Shown here: piece after piece, positions 1-7,471 of the stretch | Numbering within the stretch: the stretch's first letter is position 1 | Layout of the letters: the number at the start of each line of letters is the position of its first letter | NCBI RefSeq assembly: GCF_003234365.2 | Contig: NZ_CP126260.1 | Coordinates: 1,426,001-1,490,000 of the forward strand | Direction of reading: 5' to 3' | Source of the DNA: Curtobacterium sp. MCJR17_020 | Lineage (GTDB): Bacteria; Actinomycetota; Actinomycetes; Actinomycetales; Microbacteriaceae | Length of the DNA: 64,000 nucleotides | Position numbers and translations under genes: made by a program | Notes under the pieces: model-generated | What the model was told of the DNA's origin: nothing | Seen by the model: the letters and a program-made list of their open reading frames with translations, nothing else | Databases searched by the model: none

Positions 1-212
1 ACCGCGTCGCGGCCGGCGACGACCTGGTCCGTGCCTGGTCGGCCGCGTCCGCCGCGGCGACGGCCGCCGCCGACGCAACCGCCGACCTGCTGCCGAAGAT
101 GGGCCGCGCCCGCACGCACGGCGAGGACGCGGTCGGCACCCCCGACGCGGGTGCGATCTCGTTCGCCCTGATCACCGCGGCGGTCCTGTCGACCGTCTCC
201 GTCCCAGCCTGA
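1..212 (+). CDS. Dihydroxyacetone-kinase-like (DhaL domain) sugar kinase, C-terminal fragment
   Basis: Only the last 69 codons are in the window; the gene starts upstream. The frame begins at base 3 and ends TGA at 210-212. The visible peptide is alanine-rich and ends with a GRARTHGEDAVGTPDAGA motif, the typical C-terminal end of a DhaL (DAK2) domain that binds ADP and Mg2+. Family knowledge: DhaK-DhaL fusions phosphorylate dihydroxyacetone or, in tetrose pathways, L-erythrulose (LerK). The next genes look like L-erythrulose-1-phosphate and D-erythrulose-4-phosphate isomerases, so LerK is the likeliest identity. This is inferred from context, because substrate residues of the DhaK part are not visible. 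The gap to the next gene is only 26 nt, which suggests one operon. Confidence 0.7.
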   Translation, partial: RVAAGDDLVRAWSAASAAATAAADATADLLPKMGRARTHGEDAVGTPDAGAISFALITAAVLSTVSVPA

Positions 213-238
213 CCCACACCACCACGAAAGGCACCCGC

Positions 239-724
239 ATGAGTGACCAGCAGTTCCGCATCGTCGTCGGCTCGGACGACGCCGGGTTCGACTACAAGGA
301 GATCATCAAGCAGGACCTGCAGGCCGATCCGCGGGTCGTCTCCGTGGTCGATGTCGGTGTGGACGCGGACGGGCACACCGCGTACCCGCACGTGGCCGTC
401 GACGCAGCACGACTCGTGGCGAACGGCGAGGCCGACCGCGCGATCCTGATCTGCGGCACCGGACTCGGTGTCGCGATCGCGGCGAACAAGGTCCCCGGCA
501 TCCGTGCCGTCACCGCGCACGACTCGTTCAGCGTCGAGCGTTCGGTCCTGTCGAACGACGCGCAGGTCCTCTGCATGGGCCAGCGCGTCGTCGGCGTCGA
601 GGTCGCACGCCGGATGGCGAAGGAGTGGCTCGGCTACACGTTCGACGCTTCGAGTGCCAGTGCATCGAAGGTCGCCGCGATCTGCGCATACGACGGCTCG
701 GCCCCGGTCGGGACCGACGCCTGA
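239..724 (+). CDS. derI: RpiB-like isomerase, probable D-erythrulose-4-phosphate isomerase
   Basis: A 161-residue protein of the RpiB/LacAB family, normal in length. It shows the N-terminal VVGSDDAGFDYK loop, the catalytic-cysteine segment ICGTGLGVAIAANKVPGIRA and the SNDAQVLCMGQRVVG stretch. Family knowledge: RpiB interconverts ribose 5-phosphate and ribulose 5-phosphate. The homologues called DerI/EryI in erythritol and apionate pathways convert D-erythrulose 4-phosphate to D-erythrose 4-phosphate. The context (DhaL-type kinase upstream, TIM-like isomerase overlapping downstream) favours the tetrose role over housekeeping RpiB, but the sequence alone does not prove it. The start is the ATG at 239; the stop overlaps the next start as TGATG at 722-726, implying translational coupling. 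Confidence 0.8.
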   Translation: MSDQQFRIVVGSDDAGFDYKEIIKQDLQADPRVVSVVDVGVDADGHTAYPHVAVDAARLVANGEADRAILICGTGLGVAIAANKVPGIRAVTAHDSFSVERSVLSNDAQVLCMGQRVVGVEVARRMAKEWLGYTFDASSASASKVAAICAYDGSAPVGTDA

Positions 725-1524
725 TGCCGGCGACCACGGCGGCCGCCCCCCTGACGATCGGGGTGTCGCTCAAAATGTACTTCGGGCACGCCCGGACGCT
801 CGAGTGGGCGGCCGCCGTGGCCGACATCGCCCGAACCCACCCGGCGGTGCAGTCCGGTGCGGTCGAACTCTTCGTCATCCCGACGTTCCCCTCGCTGGTG
901 CCGGTGCACGCCGTGCTCGAGCGCACCCCGGTGCTCCTCGGCGCGCAGGACCTGGCATGGGCAGACGAGGGCGCCTTCACCGGTGAAGTGTCCGGCCGCG
1001 AACTCCGCGAGGTCGGGGTCGACCTGGTCGAGATCGCCCACGCCGAGCGTCGCTCCCTGTTCCACGAGTCCGATCAGGACATCGCCGGCAAGGTGCACGC
1101 CGCCTTCCGCAACGGCCTGCGTCCCCTCATCTGCATCGGCGAGACCGACCGCGCGGCCGACGGCGACCCGTCCGCTGCCGTCGCCGAGGTCACCGCGCAG
1201 CTCGACCGCTTCGTCGCGACGGCCGTCGCCGACGGACTCGCCGGGCCGGTCATCGCCGCCTACGAGCCGGTCTGGGCGATCGGCGCACCGGAGCCGGCGC
1301 CCGACGAGCACATCGTCGCGGTGCTCGCGGGCATCGAGCAGCACCTGGCGACCCGTCCGGAGCTCGCCGGGTCGGTCGTCATCTACGGCGGCAGCGCCGG
1401 GCCGGGCCTGCTCACCCGGGGACGGGGCGGCATCGGTGGCCTGTTCCTCGGCCGCTTCGCCCACGACCCCGAGGCGATCCGCACGATCCTCGACGAAGCC
1501 GAGGCGCTGGGGGCGACCGCATGA
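724..1524 (+). CDS. lerI: Triose-phosphate-isomerase-like protein, probable L-erythrulose-1-phosphate isomerase
   Basis: A 266-residue TIM-barrel protein. Visible TIM residues are the lysine segment (GVSLKMYF in place of the usual GNWKMN), the histidine loop IAHAERRSLFHE, the catalytic glutamate AYEPVWAIG and the phosphate-gripping YGGSAGPG. The altered lysine segment is what I expect in the EryH/LerI branch rather than in glycolytic TpiA. Inferred reaction: L-erythrulose 1-phosphate to D-erythrulose 4-phosphate. The start is taken at ATG 724, which overlaps the upstream stop (TGATG). A longer in-frame reading to 625 would run through the upstream gene and is not needed. The stop overlaps the next ATG (ATGA at 1521). 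A second, glycolytic TpiA is expected elsewhere in the genome. Confidence 0.8.
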   Translation: MPATTAAAPLTIGVSLKMYFGHARTLEWAAAVADIARTHPAVQSGAVELFVIPTFPSLVPVHAVLERTPVLLGAQDLAWADEGAFTGEVSGRELREVGVDLVEIAHAERRSLFHESDQDIAGKVHAAFRNGLRPLICIGETDRAADGDPSAAVAEVTAQLDRFVATAVADGLAGPVIAAYEPVWAIGAPEPAPDEHIVAVLAGIEQHLATRPELAGSVVIYGGSAGPGLLTRGRGGIGGLFLGRFAHDPEAIRTILDEAEALGATA

Positions 1525-2366
1525 CCTCCCTGCTCGGCCTCTCCACCTACGCCTACTTCTGGCGCATGTCCGACCGTGTGCCGGCACCGCTGTCCCTCGA
1601 CGACGCCCTGCGCGACACCGCGGCCCACGACGGCGTCGACCTGTTCCAGATCTGCGACCACCTGCCGCTCGACACCGCGTCGGACGACCGGCTGGCCGCG
1701 ATCCGGACGCTGGCCGACGACCTCGGGCTCACGCTCGAGGTCGGCACCCGCGGCACCGACCCGGCGCACCTCGCCCGGTACCTGCACATCGCGCAGGTGC
1801 TCGGCGCGACGCTCGTCCGGTCGATGTGGACGAGCGGCGACGACCAGCCGGACGCCACCGAGACCGAACGCCGTCTGCGCCAGGCACTCCCCGCCTACGA
1901 GGCGGCCGGGGTGACGCTCGCCCTCGAGACCTACGAGGTCGTCGCCACCGCCGACCTCGTCGCGGTCGTGCAGGCGATCGGCTCCGACCACCTCGGCATC
2001 TGCCTGGATCCGGCGAACACCGTCGCACGGCTCGAACACCCCGCCGACGTCGTCGCGATGACCGCCCCGCACGTCGTCAACTGGCACGTCAAGGACTCCG
2101 GGTTCACCCGGTCGCCGGGGTGGGTCGGGTTCCAGTACACCGGCGTCCCGATGGGCACCGGGGTCGTCGACCACGACGCCGTCCGCGCTGCGATCGACCC
2201 CGACGCCCGCGGGATCAACCGCGTCATCGAGTTCTGGCTGCCCTGGCAGGACGAGCACGCGGGCACCGAACCACGACCGGGCGAGACGCCCGCACAGACC
2301 ACCACCCGCATCGAGGCGGCGTGGACCGAACACACCATCGAGCACATCAGGAGCAAGGAATCATGA
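1521..2366 (+). CDS. oiaC: Xylose-isomerase-like TIM barrel protein, probable 3-oxo-isoapionate decarboxylase
   Basis: A 281-residue protein of the sugar phosphate isomerase/epimerase (AP_endonuc_2) superfamily. Metal-ligand-like segments are visible: ALETYEV, CLDPANTVARLE, WHVKDSG and the C-terminal VIEFWLPW. Known family: enzymes of this fold isomerise or epimerise sugars, and one branch, OiaC, decarboxylates 3-oxo-isoapionate to L-erythrulose in D-apionate catabolism. Flanking genes match the steps before (ApnO-like, downstream) and after (LerK, LerI, DerI, upstream), which is why I prefer OiaC. From sequence alone it could be another isomerase such as a hydroxypyruvate isomerase-like enzyme. 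It overlaps both neighbours by ATGA and so is co-translated with them. Confidence 0.65.
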   Translation: MTSLLGLSTYAYFWRMSDRVPAPLSLDDALRDTAAHDGVDLFQICDHLPLDTASDDRLAAIRTLADDLGLTLEVGTRGTDPAHLARYLHIAQVLGATLVRSMWTSGDDQPDATETERRLRQALPAYEAAGVTLALETYEVVATADLVAVVQAIGSDHLGICLDPANTVARLEHPADVVAMTAPHVVNWHVKDSGFTRSPGWVGFQYTGVPMGTGVVDHDAVRAAIDPDARGINRVIEFWLPWQDEHAGTEPRPGETPAQTTTRIEAAWTEHTIEHIRSKES

Positions 2367-3280
2367 CCGACACCGTCACCACCCCCCACACCGTCGCTGC
2401 CGGATCCGGCACGGCCGACGTCACCGTCGCCGTGATCGGTGCCGGCGGCAAGATGGGCACCCGCGTCTCGAACAACTTCGCGAAGAGCGAGTACACGACG
2501 CTCTACAGCGAGGCCTCGCCCGCCGGACAGGAGCGCATCCAGGCCCTCGGCCGGTCACTCACCGACAGCCTCGAGGCCGCCAAGGTCGCTGACGTGGTCA
2601 TCCTCGCCGTGCCGGACGTCCTGCTCGGCACCATCTCGGAGCAGCTCGTCCCGGTCATGCAGCCGGGCGCGACGATCCTGACGCTCGACCCGGCCGCCGC
2701 CTACGCCGGACTGCTCGCCAAGCGCGAGGACATCCACTACGCCGTGGCGCACCCGTGCCACCCCTCGGTGTTCCTCGAGCGCACCACCAAGGCCGAGTGG
2801 GACGACACCTTCGGTGGCATCGCCGCCCCGCAGGAGGTCATCGCGGCCTTCGACGCGTCCGAGTCCCTCGGCGACCCGGACGACAGCGCCAAGGCGATCG
2901 CCGAGGCCGTCATCACCACCATGTACGCACCCGTCATCCAGGTCCACTGGGTCACCGTGAAGCAGCTCGCCGTGCTCGAGCCGACCCTGGTCGAGACCAT
3001 CGCCTGCATGATCGGCGACTTCCTCAACGACGCCCTCGAGGAGACCGTCACCGGTGTCGGCGTGCCCCGCGAGGCCGCCCGCGCCATGCTCTACGGCCAC
3101 ACCTGGATCGCGCTGACCAACGGCCTGCGCGGCTCGAACCCGTTCTCGGACGCCTGCCACATCGCCATGGGCTACGGCCGCGAGAAGCTCATCAAGGAGG
3201 ACTGGAAGCAGGTCTTCGACGACAGCGAGCTCGACTCGGTCATCGCCAAGATGCTCAAGATCGACGCCGTCCGTCGCTGA
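2363..3280 (+). CDS. apnO: Probable D-apionate oxidoisomerase (Rossmann NAD-binding + PGDH C-terminal-like domain)
   Basis: A 305-residue protein. Residues about 18-130 form a Rossmann domain starting VAVIGAGGKMGTRVSNNF and including VVILAVPDVLLG. The rest resembles the helical C-terminal domain of phosphogluconate dehydrogenase-like proteins, with HPCHPS, HWVTVKQLAVLEPTLVET and GHTWIALTNG segments. Family knowledge: ApnO converts D-apionate to 3-oxo-isoapionate with NAD, upstream of OiaC. The ATG at 2363 is preceded by AGGAG and overlaps the previous stop (ATGA). The gene end overlaps the end of the convergent lactonase gene by 26 bp. Assignment rests on fold plus context; generic annotation would be an NAD(P)-binding PGDH C-terminal-domain protein. 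Confidence 0.7.
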   Translation: MTDTVTTPHTVAAGSGTADVTVAVIGAGGKMGTRVSNNFAKSEYTTLYSEASPAGQERIQALGRSLTDSLEAAKVADVVILAVPDVLLGTISEQLVPVMQPGATILTLDPAAAYAGLLAKREDIHYAVAHPCHPSVFLERTTKAEWDDTFGGIAAPQEVIAAFDASESLGDPDDSAKAIAEAVITTMYAPVIQVHWVTVKQLAVLEPTLVETIACMIGDFLNDALEETVTGVGVPREAARAMLYGHTWIALTNGLRGSNPFSDACHIAMGYGREKLIKEDWKQVFDDSELDSVIAKMLKIDAVRR

Positions 3281-4823
3281 GCGTCCGCCACAGATCGACA
3301 CTGAGTCCCCGCGGGCCCCAGGCTTCGGCGAGCGTGATGCTCGCGACGCCCGGGGCCCGCAGTGCGTCCCAGGACGCCCGGAACCACGCCCGCGCTGCCG
3401 CCGAGTGCTGCTGCGGATCCGTCGCGTCCGGCACGAACTGCGGCCCGTACCCGGCCTCGATCCCCGCGTCGGTCACGACGGGGCGCGCTGACGTCGCCAC
3501 GGCGTTGAACCGTGGCCGCAGCGTCACCGGTCCGACGTGGAGCGCCCTGCCGGCGGCCAGCCGGGAGGCGCTCATCACCACCCAGCGCTGCATCCGGATC
3601 GACTCGGTCACCTGTTCGGGCGACCGGTCGTGCATCTGCGGCGTCACGCTGAACGTCAGGGGCCCGTCCCAGTCGCGGAACAGGTCGACGGTCCGGTTCA
3701 GCTCCGTGAAGTGCGCGCGGGTACCCGCCACGACCTCGAGGTCGCCGGCAGCAGCCGCGGCGTCACGCAGGGCCTGCTGCAGCGCCGAGGTCGTCACGTG
3801 CGAGGTCGGGTCGAACGCGCCGATCCGCACGACCGCGCCCGAGTCGAGCACGTCGTCGATCGCGGCGCGCAGCCGATCCGGGTCGTCGGTGACGAACCGG
3901 ACGTCGAGCGGCCCGCCACCCGCATCGCGCCGAGCTGACGCCAGCACGGCCCCGACGTTCGGATCGCCGAGGAAGGGTTCGACCAGCACGACGGGCTCCA
4001 CCAGGACCGGCACGTCGAGCGGCACCGCGGCCGGGCGCACGTCGGCCGGGCGCGCAGCCGCCGGTGCCGAGGCGGCGAGCAGCTGGAGCGTCGGCGGCGG
4101 GGCGACCGCGGCGGAGGCAGCCGGCCCGTCCAGGAACGTGAGGTCCGGGGCGGGGGAGGCCGTGCCTCCCGGTCGATCGTCCGTCGTCGCGTGCAGCGTG
4201 AGCGACTGGTGGACCACGGAACCCGCGTCGAGCGCGACGGGGAACGGCTCGGACAGCGGCGTCGAGTAGGTCTTGAACGAGGCATCGGTCCAGTTGCGCT
4301 GGTCCTCGGCCTCGAACACGTCGCCGGCCAGGTCGAGCGTCAGCGCGACCCGACCCGTCGACCAGTCCAGCCCCGACAGGTCGGCGGCCGGCTGGTGTGG
4401 CGCGATCCAGGTCGGGAACACGGCCGAGGTCGCGGTGCCGGACGGGTGGCGCGCGGTGACGGGCACGCCGGCGAGGGTCGGCGGGTGGAGCACGACCAAG
4501 CCGATGCGGTTGCGGCGGAACGGCGTCGTCGTGGTGCCGACCGCGTCGACCTGCAGGGTGGGGCCGTCGACCGTGACCTCGAGGACGTACCGCAGCACCT
4601 CGGCGCCGTCGTAGCGGGCGCTGGCCTCGATGCGCAGGCGCCCGCTGCTGCCCGGGCCGGAGGGCGGCGTCCGCGCGAGCACGACGTCGTCGGCGGTGCG
4701 CCAGTCGTGGTCGCGCGTCACGAACCGGATCGACCGCAGGACCGGTTCGCCGTCGTACGCCAGGTCGGCGAGCTCGGCGCCGCGCAGCGTGAACCGCCAC
4801 GCACCGATCGACACCGCAGTCAT
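3255..4823 (-). CDS. apnL: Probable D-apionate lactonase
   Basis: A 522-residue cytoplasmic protein with no signal peptide. The N-terminal half resembles ApnL lactonases as I recall them: PVLRSIRFVTRDHDW near residue 28, a GLVVLHP segment near residue 108, and the highly characteristic EDQRNWTDASFKTYSTPL near residues 172-190. Family role: ring opening of D-apionolactone to D-apionate. The C-terminal half is proline/alanine-rich and then (beta/alpha)-barrel-like (FSVTPQMHDRS, ATSARPVVTDAG). It runs convergently into apnO, sharing 26 bp, and is divergent from an SDR gene across an 80-bp gap with a perfect dyad. The start ATG at 4821-4823 is the first in frame. This gene is the strongest pointer to apiose/apionate metabolism in the window. 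Confidence 0.75.
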   Translation of the reverse strand: MTAVSIGAWRFTLRGAELADLAYDGEPVLRSIRFVTRDHDWRTADDVVLARTPPSGPGSSGRLRIEASARYDGAEVLRYVLEVTVDGPTLQVDAVGTTTTPFRRNRIGLVVLHPPTLAGVPVTARHPSGTATSAVFPTWIAPHQPAADLSGLDWSTGRVALTLDLAGDVFEAEDQRNWTDASFKTYSTPLSEPFPVALDAGSVVHQSLTLHATTDDRPGGTASPAPDLTFLDGPAASAAVAPPPTLQLLAASAPAAARPADVRPAAVPLDVPVLVEPVVLVEPFLGDPNVGAVLASARRDAGGGPLDVRFVTDDPDRLRAAIDDVLDSGAVVRIGAFDPTSHVTTSALQQALRDAAAAAGDLEVVAGTRAHFTELNRTVDLFRDWDGPLTFSVTPQMHDRSPEQVTESIRMQRWVVMSASRLAAGRALHVGPVTLRPRFNAVATSARPVVTDAGIEAGYGPQFVPDATDPQQHSAAARAWFRASWDALRAPGVASITLAEAWGPRGLSVDLWRTLSDGRRRS

Positions 4824-4837
4824 GGCTCATGACTACC

Positions 4838-4851
4838 ACCGGTCAACCGGT
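4838..4851. promoter_or_regulatory. Dyad-symmetric operator candidate between apnL and SDR
   Basis: A perfect inverted repeat ACCGGT-CA-ACCGGT lies in the 80-bp divergent gap, 15 bp from the apnL start and 53 bp from the SDR start. Dyads of this size in a divergent promoter usually bind a dimeric repressor (LacI-, GntR- or IclR-like). No regulator gene is adjacent in the window, so the partner is unknown. Confidence 0.4.
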
Positions 4852-4903
4852 TGGGCAATGATGGGTCCGTGGAGCGACGACGCTCCCAGGACGGAGCGCC
4901 CGC

Positions 4904-5665
4904 ATGACCGCACGACTCGACCACAGGACCGCACTCGTCACCGGGGCGGGCTCCGGCATCGGCCGTGCGATCGCGGACCGGTTCGTCGCCGAGGGCGCTC
5001 GCGTGGTCTACGCCGACCGGGACGCGACGGCGGCGGGCACCGCAGCAGCGGCAGCCGGCGCGCTCGCGCTGCCGCTCACCATGGACATCGCCGACGAGAC
5101 CAGCGTCGCGGCCGGGTTCGCCGCCCTCGCGGAGCGCGACCTGACGCCGAACGTGGTGGTCGCGAACGCCGGCGTGCAACTGTTCGGCCACGACGCTGCG
5201 ATCGCGGACGTCTCGCTCGACACCTGGAACCGCACGGTCGCGGTGAACCTGACGGGCACGTTCCTGACCGTGAAGCACGCCGTCCGGGCGATGCTCGCGG
5301 CCGGCGGCGGGGGGTCGATCATCGCGACGGGCTCACCCACCGGGCTGAACGGCGAGGGTGCGGACTTCGCGGCCTACTCGTCGACCAAGGGCGGCATCCA
5401 CGCGCTCGTCCGCGCGACCGCGATGGCCTACGCGCGGGACGGCATCCGGGTGAACACCGTCGTGCCGGGCTACACCGAGACGGGGCTCGTCTCGGCGATC
5501 TCCGGCGACCCCGAAGCACGTGCGGCGATCGTCTCCCGCACACCGCTCGGCCGCCCCGGCACCCCCGACGACGTCACCGGGATCATGGTCTACCTGGCCA
5601 GCGCGGAGTCGTCCTACGCGACGGGCGCCGAGTTCCGCGTCGACGGCGGCATGACGAGCCTCTGA
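4904..5665 (+). CDS. Short-chain dehydrogenase/reductase, possible sugar (apiose-type) dehydrogenase
   Basis: A 253-residue classical SDR. The cofactor motif is TGAGSGIGRA (residues about 14-23), followed by D at the end of beta2 (YADRD), which favours NAD over NADP. It also has ANAG (near residue 88), the catalytic serine in ATGSPTG and the YxxxK pair AAYSSTKGG, and ends in the usual FRVDGGMTSL. SDRs of this type oxidise sugars (L-fucose, L-rhamnose, galactose) to lactones. Divergence from apnL suggests it makes the lactone ApnL opens, for instance oxidising D-apiose; known ApsD belongs to a different family, so this is inference. The ATG at 4904 follows GGACGGAGCG. Confidence 0.8.
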   Translation: MTARLDHRTALVTGAGSGIGRAIADRFVAEGARVVYADRDATAAGTAAAAAGALALPLTMDIADETSVAAGFAALAERDLTPNVVVANAGVQLFGHDAAIADVSLDTWNRTVAVNLTGTFLTVKHAVRAMLAAGGGGSIIATGSPTGLNGEGADFAAYSSTKGGIHALVRATAMAYARDGIRVNTVVPGYTETGLVSAISGDPEARAAIVSRTPLGRPGTPDDVTGIMVYLASAESSYATGAEFRVDGGMTSL

Positions 5666-5688
5666 CCGCCTGCGGCGCGAGCTCGCCC

Positions 5689-5756
5689 CGAGTCTCGGGC
5701 TGAGCGACACCTCTCGGGCTCCGCAGCGCGAGGACTGTCGCCTCACCCGAGACTCG
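5689..5756. terminator. Long imperfect hairpin between convergent genes
   Basis: Arms 5689-5709 and 5736-5756 (21 nt each) pair through CGAGTCTCGGG and CGACA with a small internal bulge; the loop is 26 nt. It sits between the SDR and the convergent DUF1648 gene. No U-tract follows on either strand. The likely role is a bidirectional terminator or 3' stabiliser. Confidence 0.5.
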
Positions 5757-5796
5757 TGGCATCACCACCGCGACCGGGAGGCCCGGCGCGGCCCCG

Positions 5797-6753
5797 TCAG
5801 GCCGGCGTGCGGTGCGCGAGCAGTGCGCCCAGGGCCGCGGCCCCGCCCGCAGCGTCCGGCACGGTCACCATCCGTGCCTGCCCGCCGCGGAGCCGTGCCA
5901 CGAGGCCCGGCCCGGACCGCACCACGTAGGCGACCCCACGGCCGGAGAACCGGTAGCCCCAGCCGCCCCACTGTCCGGGCGAGACGTCCTCCCACCCGCA
6001 GGACTCGATCCGCTCGAGCGGGACGCGCATGAGCGGGATGCGGGTCCACGTCGAGGTCAGCCGCATCCCGCGACGGTCCACGGTGAGCTCGACCCGGGCG
6101 AGCACCAGCACGGCGAGCCCGGCGACGACCGACACCGCTCCGGACGCGACGGCCGTACCGATGTCGGACGGAGCCATCGCGAGCCCCGTGCCGATCCCGA
6201 GTCCGACCACGACGGCCCCGAGCGCCGCGAACCAGCGACTGCCGATGTGGGCGCGCCACGCGACCCGCGTGTCCGACCCGATGCGCAGCGGTTCGACGTC
6301 GTGCGCGGGCACCGGGGGAGCCGTCCGGACGAGCGCGACGACCGGCACCGCGGCGATGACCGCGCTGACGACCAGGAACGGTACGGTCCACCAGCCGGAC
6401 AGCGTCCCGTCGCCGACGGTGTTCGTCGCGGCGAGCACGATCCAGGCGGTGCCCAGGCTGCCGGCGAACAGGTTGGCCACGAGCACCAGGGTGGCGGCGG
6501 TCCGGCGGTCGGGCAGCCGCAGTGCCGCGAACGCCAGAGCCACCGCGCCGGCGGTCACCGCGAGCGTGATCCAGAACACCGGCCAGGGCGAACTCCAGCC
6601 GTCCGCGGTGCCGTCGGCCCCGAAGTGCACGGCCATGCGGTCCGGCAGGCTCGGTGCGGCGACGAGTGCCGCGACCACCAGGGTCAGCAACACCACCAGC
6701 CCGGGCGCCACCACTGCCACACGGGTCCTCGAACGCATCGGTCGGTTCGTCAT
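5797..6753 (-). CDS. DUF1648-type integral membrane protein
   Basis: A 318-residue membrane protein. After a first transmembrane helix (residues about 11-34) comes the motif LPDRMAVHFGADGTADGW, typical of DUF1648 (family pattern P-x-H-F-x-x-x-G-x-x-D-x-W). Further helices lie at about 55-77, 85-108, 122-145, 180-200 and 207-228. The last third is soluble and beta-rich, with a PH-like feel (LTVDRRGMRLTSTWTRIP). DUF1648 also occurs in the Bacillus SDP immunity protein SdpI, but a GntR-plus-DUF1648 pair is common and need not relate to toxins. The ATG at 6753 overlaps the stop of the GntR gene (ATGA), so both are one operon. Function unknown. Confidence 0.75.
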   Translation of the reverse strand: MTNRPMRSRTRVAVVAPGLVVLLTLVVAALVAAPSLPDRMAVHFGADGTADGWSSPWPVFWITLAVTAGAVALAFAALRLPDRRTAATLVLVANLFAGSLGTAWIVLAATNTVGDGTLSGWWTVPFLVVSAVIAAVPVVALVRTAPPVPAHDVEPLRIGSDTRVAWRAHIGSRWFAALGAVVVGLGIGTGLAMAPSDIGTAVASGAVSVVAGLAVLVLARVELTVDRRGMRLTSTWTRIPLMRVPLERIESCGWEDVSPGQWGGWGYRFSGRGVAYVVRSGPGLVARLRGGQARMVTVPDAAGGAAALGALLAHRTPA

Positions 6754-7100
6754 CGTGCCCCCTTGATCATCGTGAACAGGTCGTCGAGCGGCACCCCGAG
6801 CGTGTCGGCCTGGTCGCGCAGCTCGTCCACGAGCGTGCGCAGCCGGTCGAACGAGGCGTTGCCCGATCGCAGGACGGTGGCTCCGCGACCCCGCCGCAGC
6901 TCGATCAGTCCGTCGTCCTGCAGCTGTGCGTAGGCGCGCAGCACCGTGTGCATGTTGACGTCTACCGCGGCGGCGAGGTCGCGCGCCGACGGCAGGCGTT
7001 CCCCGCTCGCGAGGTCTCCGCGTGCGATCGCGTACCGGATCTGCGACGCGACCTGTTCGGCGAGGGTGGCCCGCGCGGTCGGGTCGACGGTTATCAACAT
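6750..7100 (-). CDS. YtrA-type GntR-family transcriptional regulator
   Basis: A short (116-residue) GntR regulator. The winged helix occupies residues 1-75, with LAEQVASQIRYAIARGDL, GERLPSARDLAAAVDVN and HTVLRAYAQLQDDGLIELRRG, and there is a short C-terminal helix for dimerisation (VDELRDQADTLGV). Such short YtrA members repress operons encoding membrane proteins or ABC transporters. I chose the ATG at 7100 (MLITVDP); a longer version from a TTG at 7121 would overlap the dyad upstream. The DUF1648 gene follows with an overlapping stop/start, so it is the evident target along with autoregulation. Confidence 0.85.
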   Translation of the reverse strand: MLITVDPTARATLAEQVASQIRYAIARGDLASGERLPSARDLAAAVDVNMHTVLRAYAQLQDDGLIELRRGRGATVLRSGNASFDRLRTLVDELRDQADTLGVPLDDLFTMIKGAR

Positions 7101-7101
7101 G

Positions 7102-7118
7102 TTTGCATTGTATGCGAA
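7102..7118. promoter_or_regulatory. Dyad upstream of gntR, probable autoregulatory operator
   Basis: TTTGCAT-TGT-ATGCGAA is a 7+3+7 dyad with one mismatch in each arm, placed directly upstream of the GntR ATG at 7100. YtrA-family regulators usually bind such dyads in their own promoter. Confidence 0.4.
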
Positions 7119-7253
7119 CAATCCCGCCGTGGCGAGGGTTCTCGTGTCGCGCTCTCCGGCCTTTGGCCATGGAACGCAGGCCCCCGTCCGGGGGTACGGC
7201 GTCCGGGTACTTTCGGCTGCAGCGAACCACTCGCTATTCAGGGAGAAACCACG

Positions 7254-7421
7254 ATGACGAACTACGAATCCGCCGACGGGGTCGAGCCCGTCCAGGTCAC
7301 CACCTACCGTCTCGTCCGCAAGGCCGCCCGACGTGGTTGGGCTGTGCCGACCGACGAGGCCGAGCCGTCCCTCGCCGACCTCGTGAGCACCCGCGGCTCC
7401 GCGCGCCCCGAGGCCCGCTGA
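7254..7421 (+). CDS. Small hypothetical protein (55 aa)
   Basis: A short reading frame encoding a 55-residue polar protein beginning MTNYESADG and containing a basic centre (RLVRKAARRGW). The start is supported by an AGGGAGAAACC ribosome-binding site just upstream of the ATG at 7254. It has no membrane segment or cysteine. It lies between the divergent gntR and a downstream hydrolase gene; codon use is normal for the region. I do not recognise the family. The strong ribosome-binding site is the main reason to call it real. Confidence 0.5.
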   Translation: MTNYESADGVEPVQVTTYRLVRKAARRGWAVPTDEAEPSLADLVSTRGSARPEAR

Positions 7422-7471
7422 CCCGCACGCCGACGCCGAACCCGAGCCCGAGCCCGCAGTATCGTCGGGCC

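Noticed and set aside
857..2362. Long + strand frame that fuses into apnO from upstream
   Set aside because: The part before 2363 is low-complexity Arg/Ser/Pro sequence out of frame with the TIM-like and OiaC-like genes. The real apnO start has a ribosome-binding site and an ATGA overlap.
5797..6753. DUF1648 protein as SdpI immunity for the SDP-like toxin
   Set aside because: It is 38 kb away and coupled to its own GntR regulator, and this GntR-DUF1648 pairing is common without toxins. I keep it only as a remote possibility.
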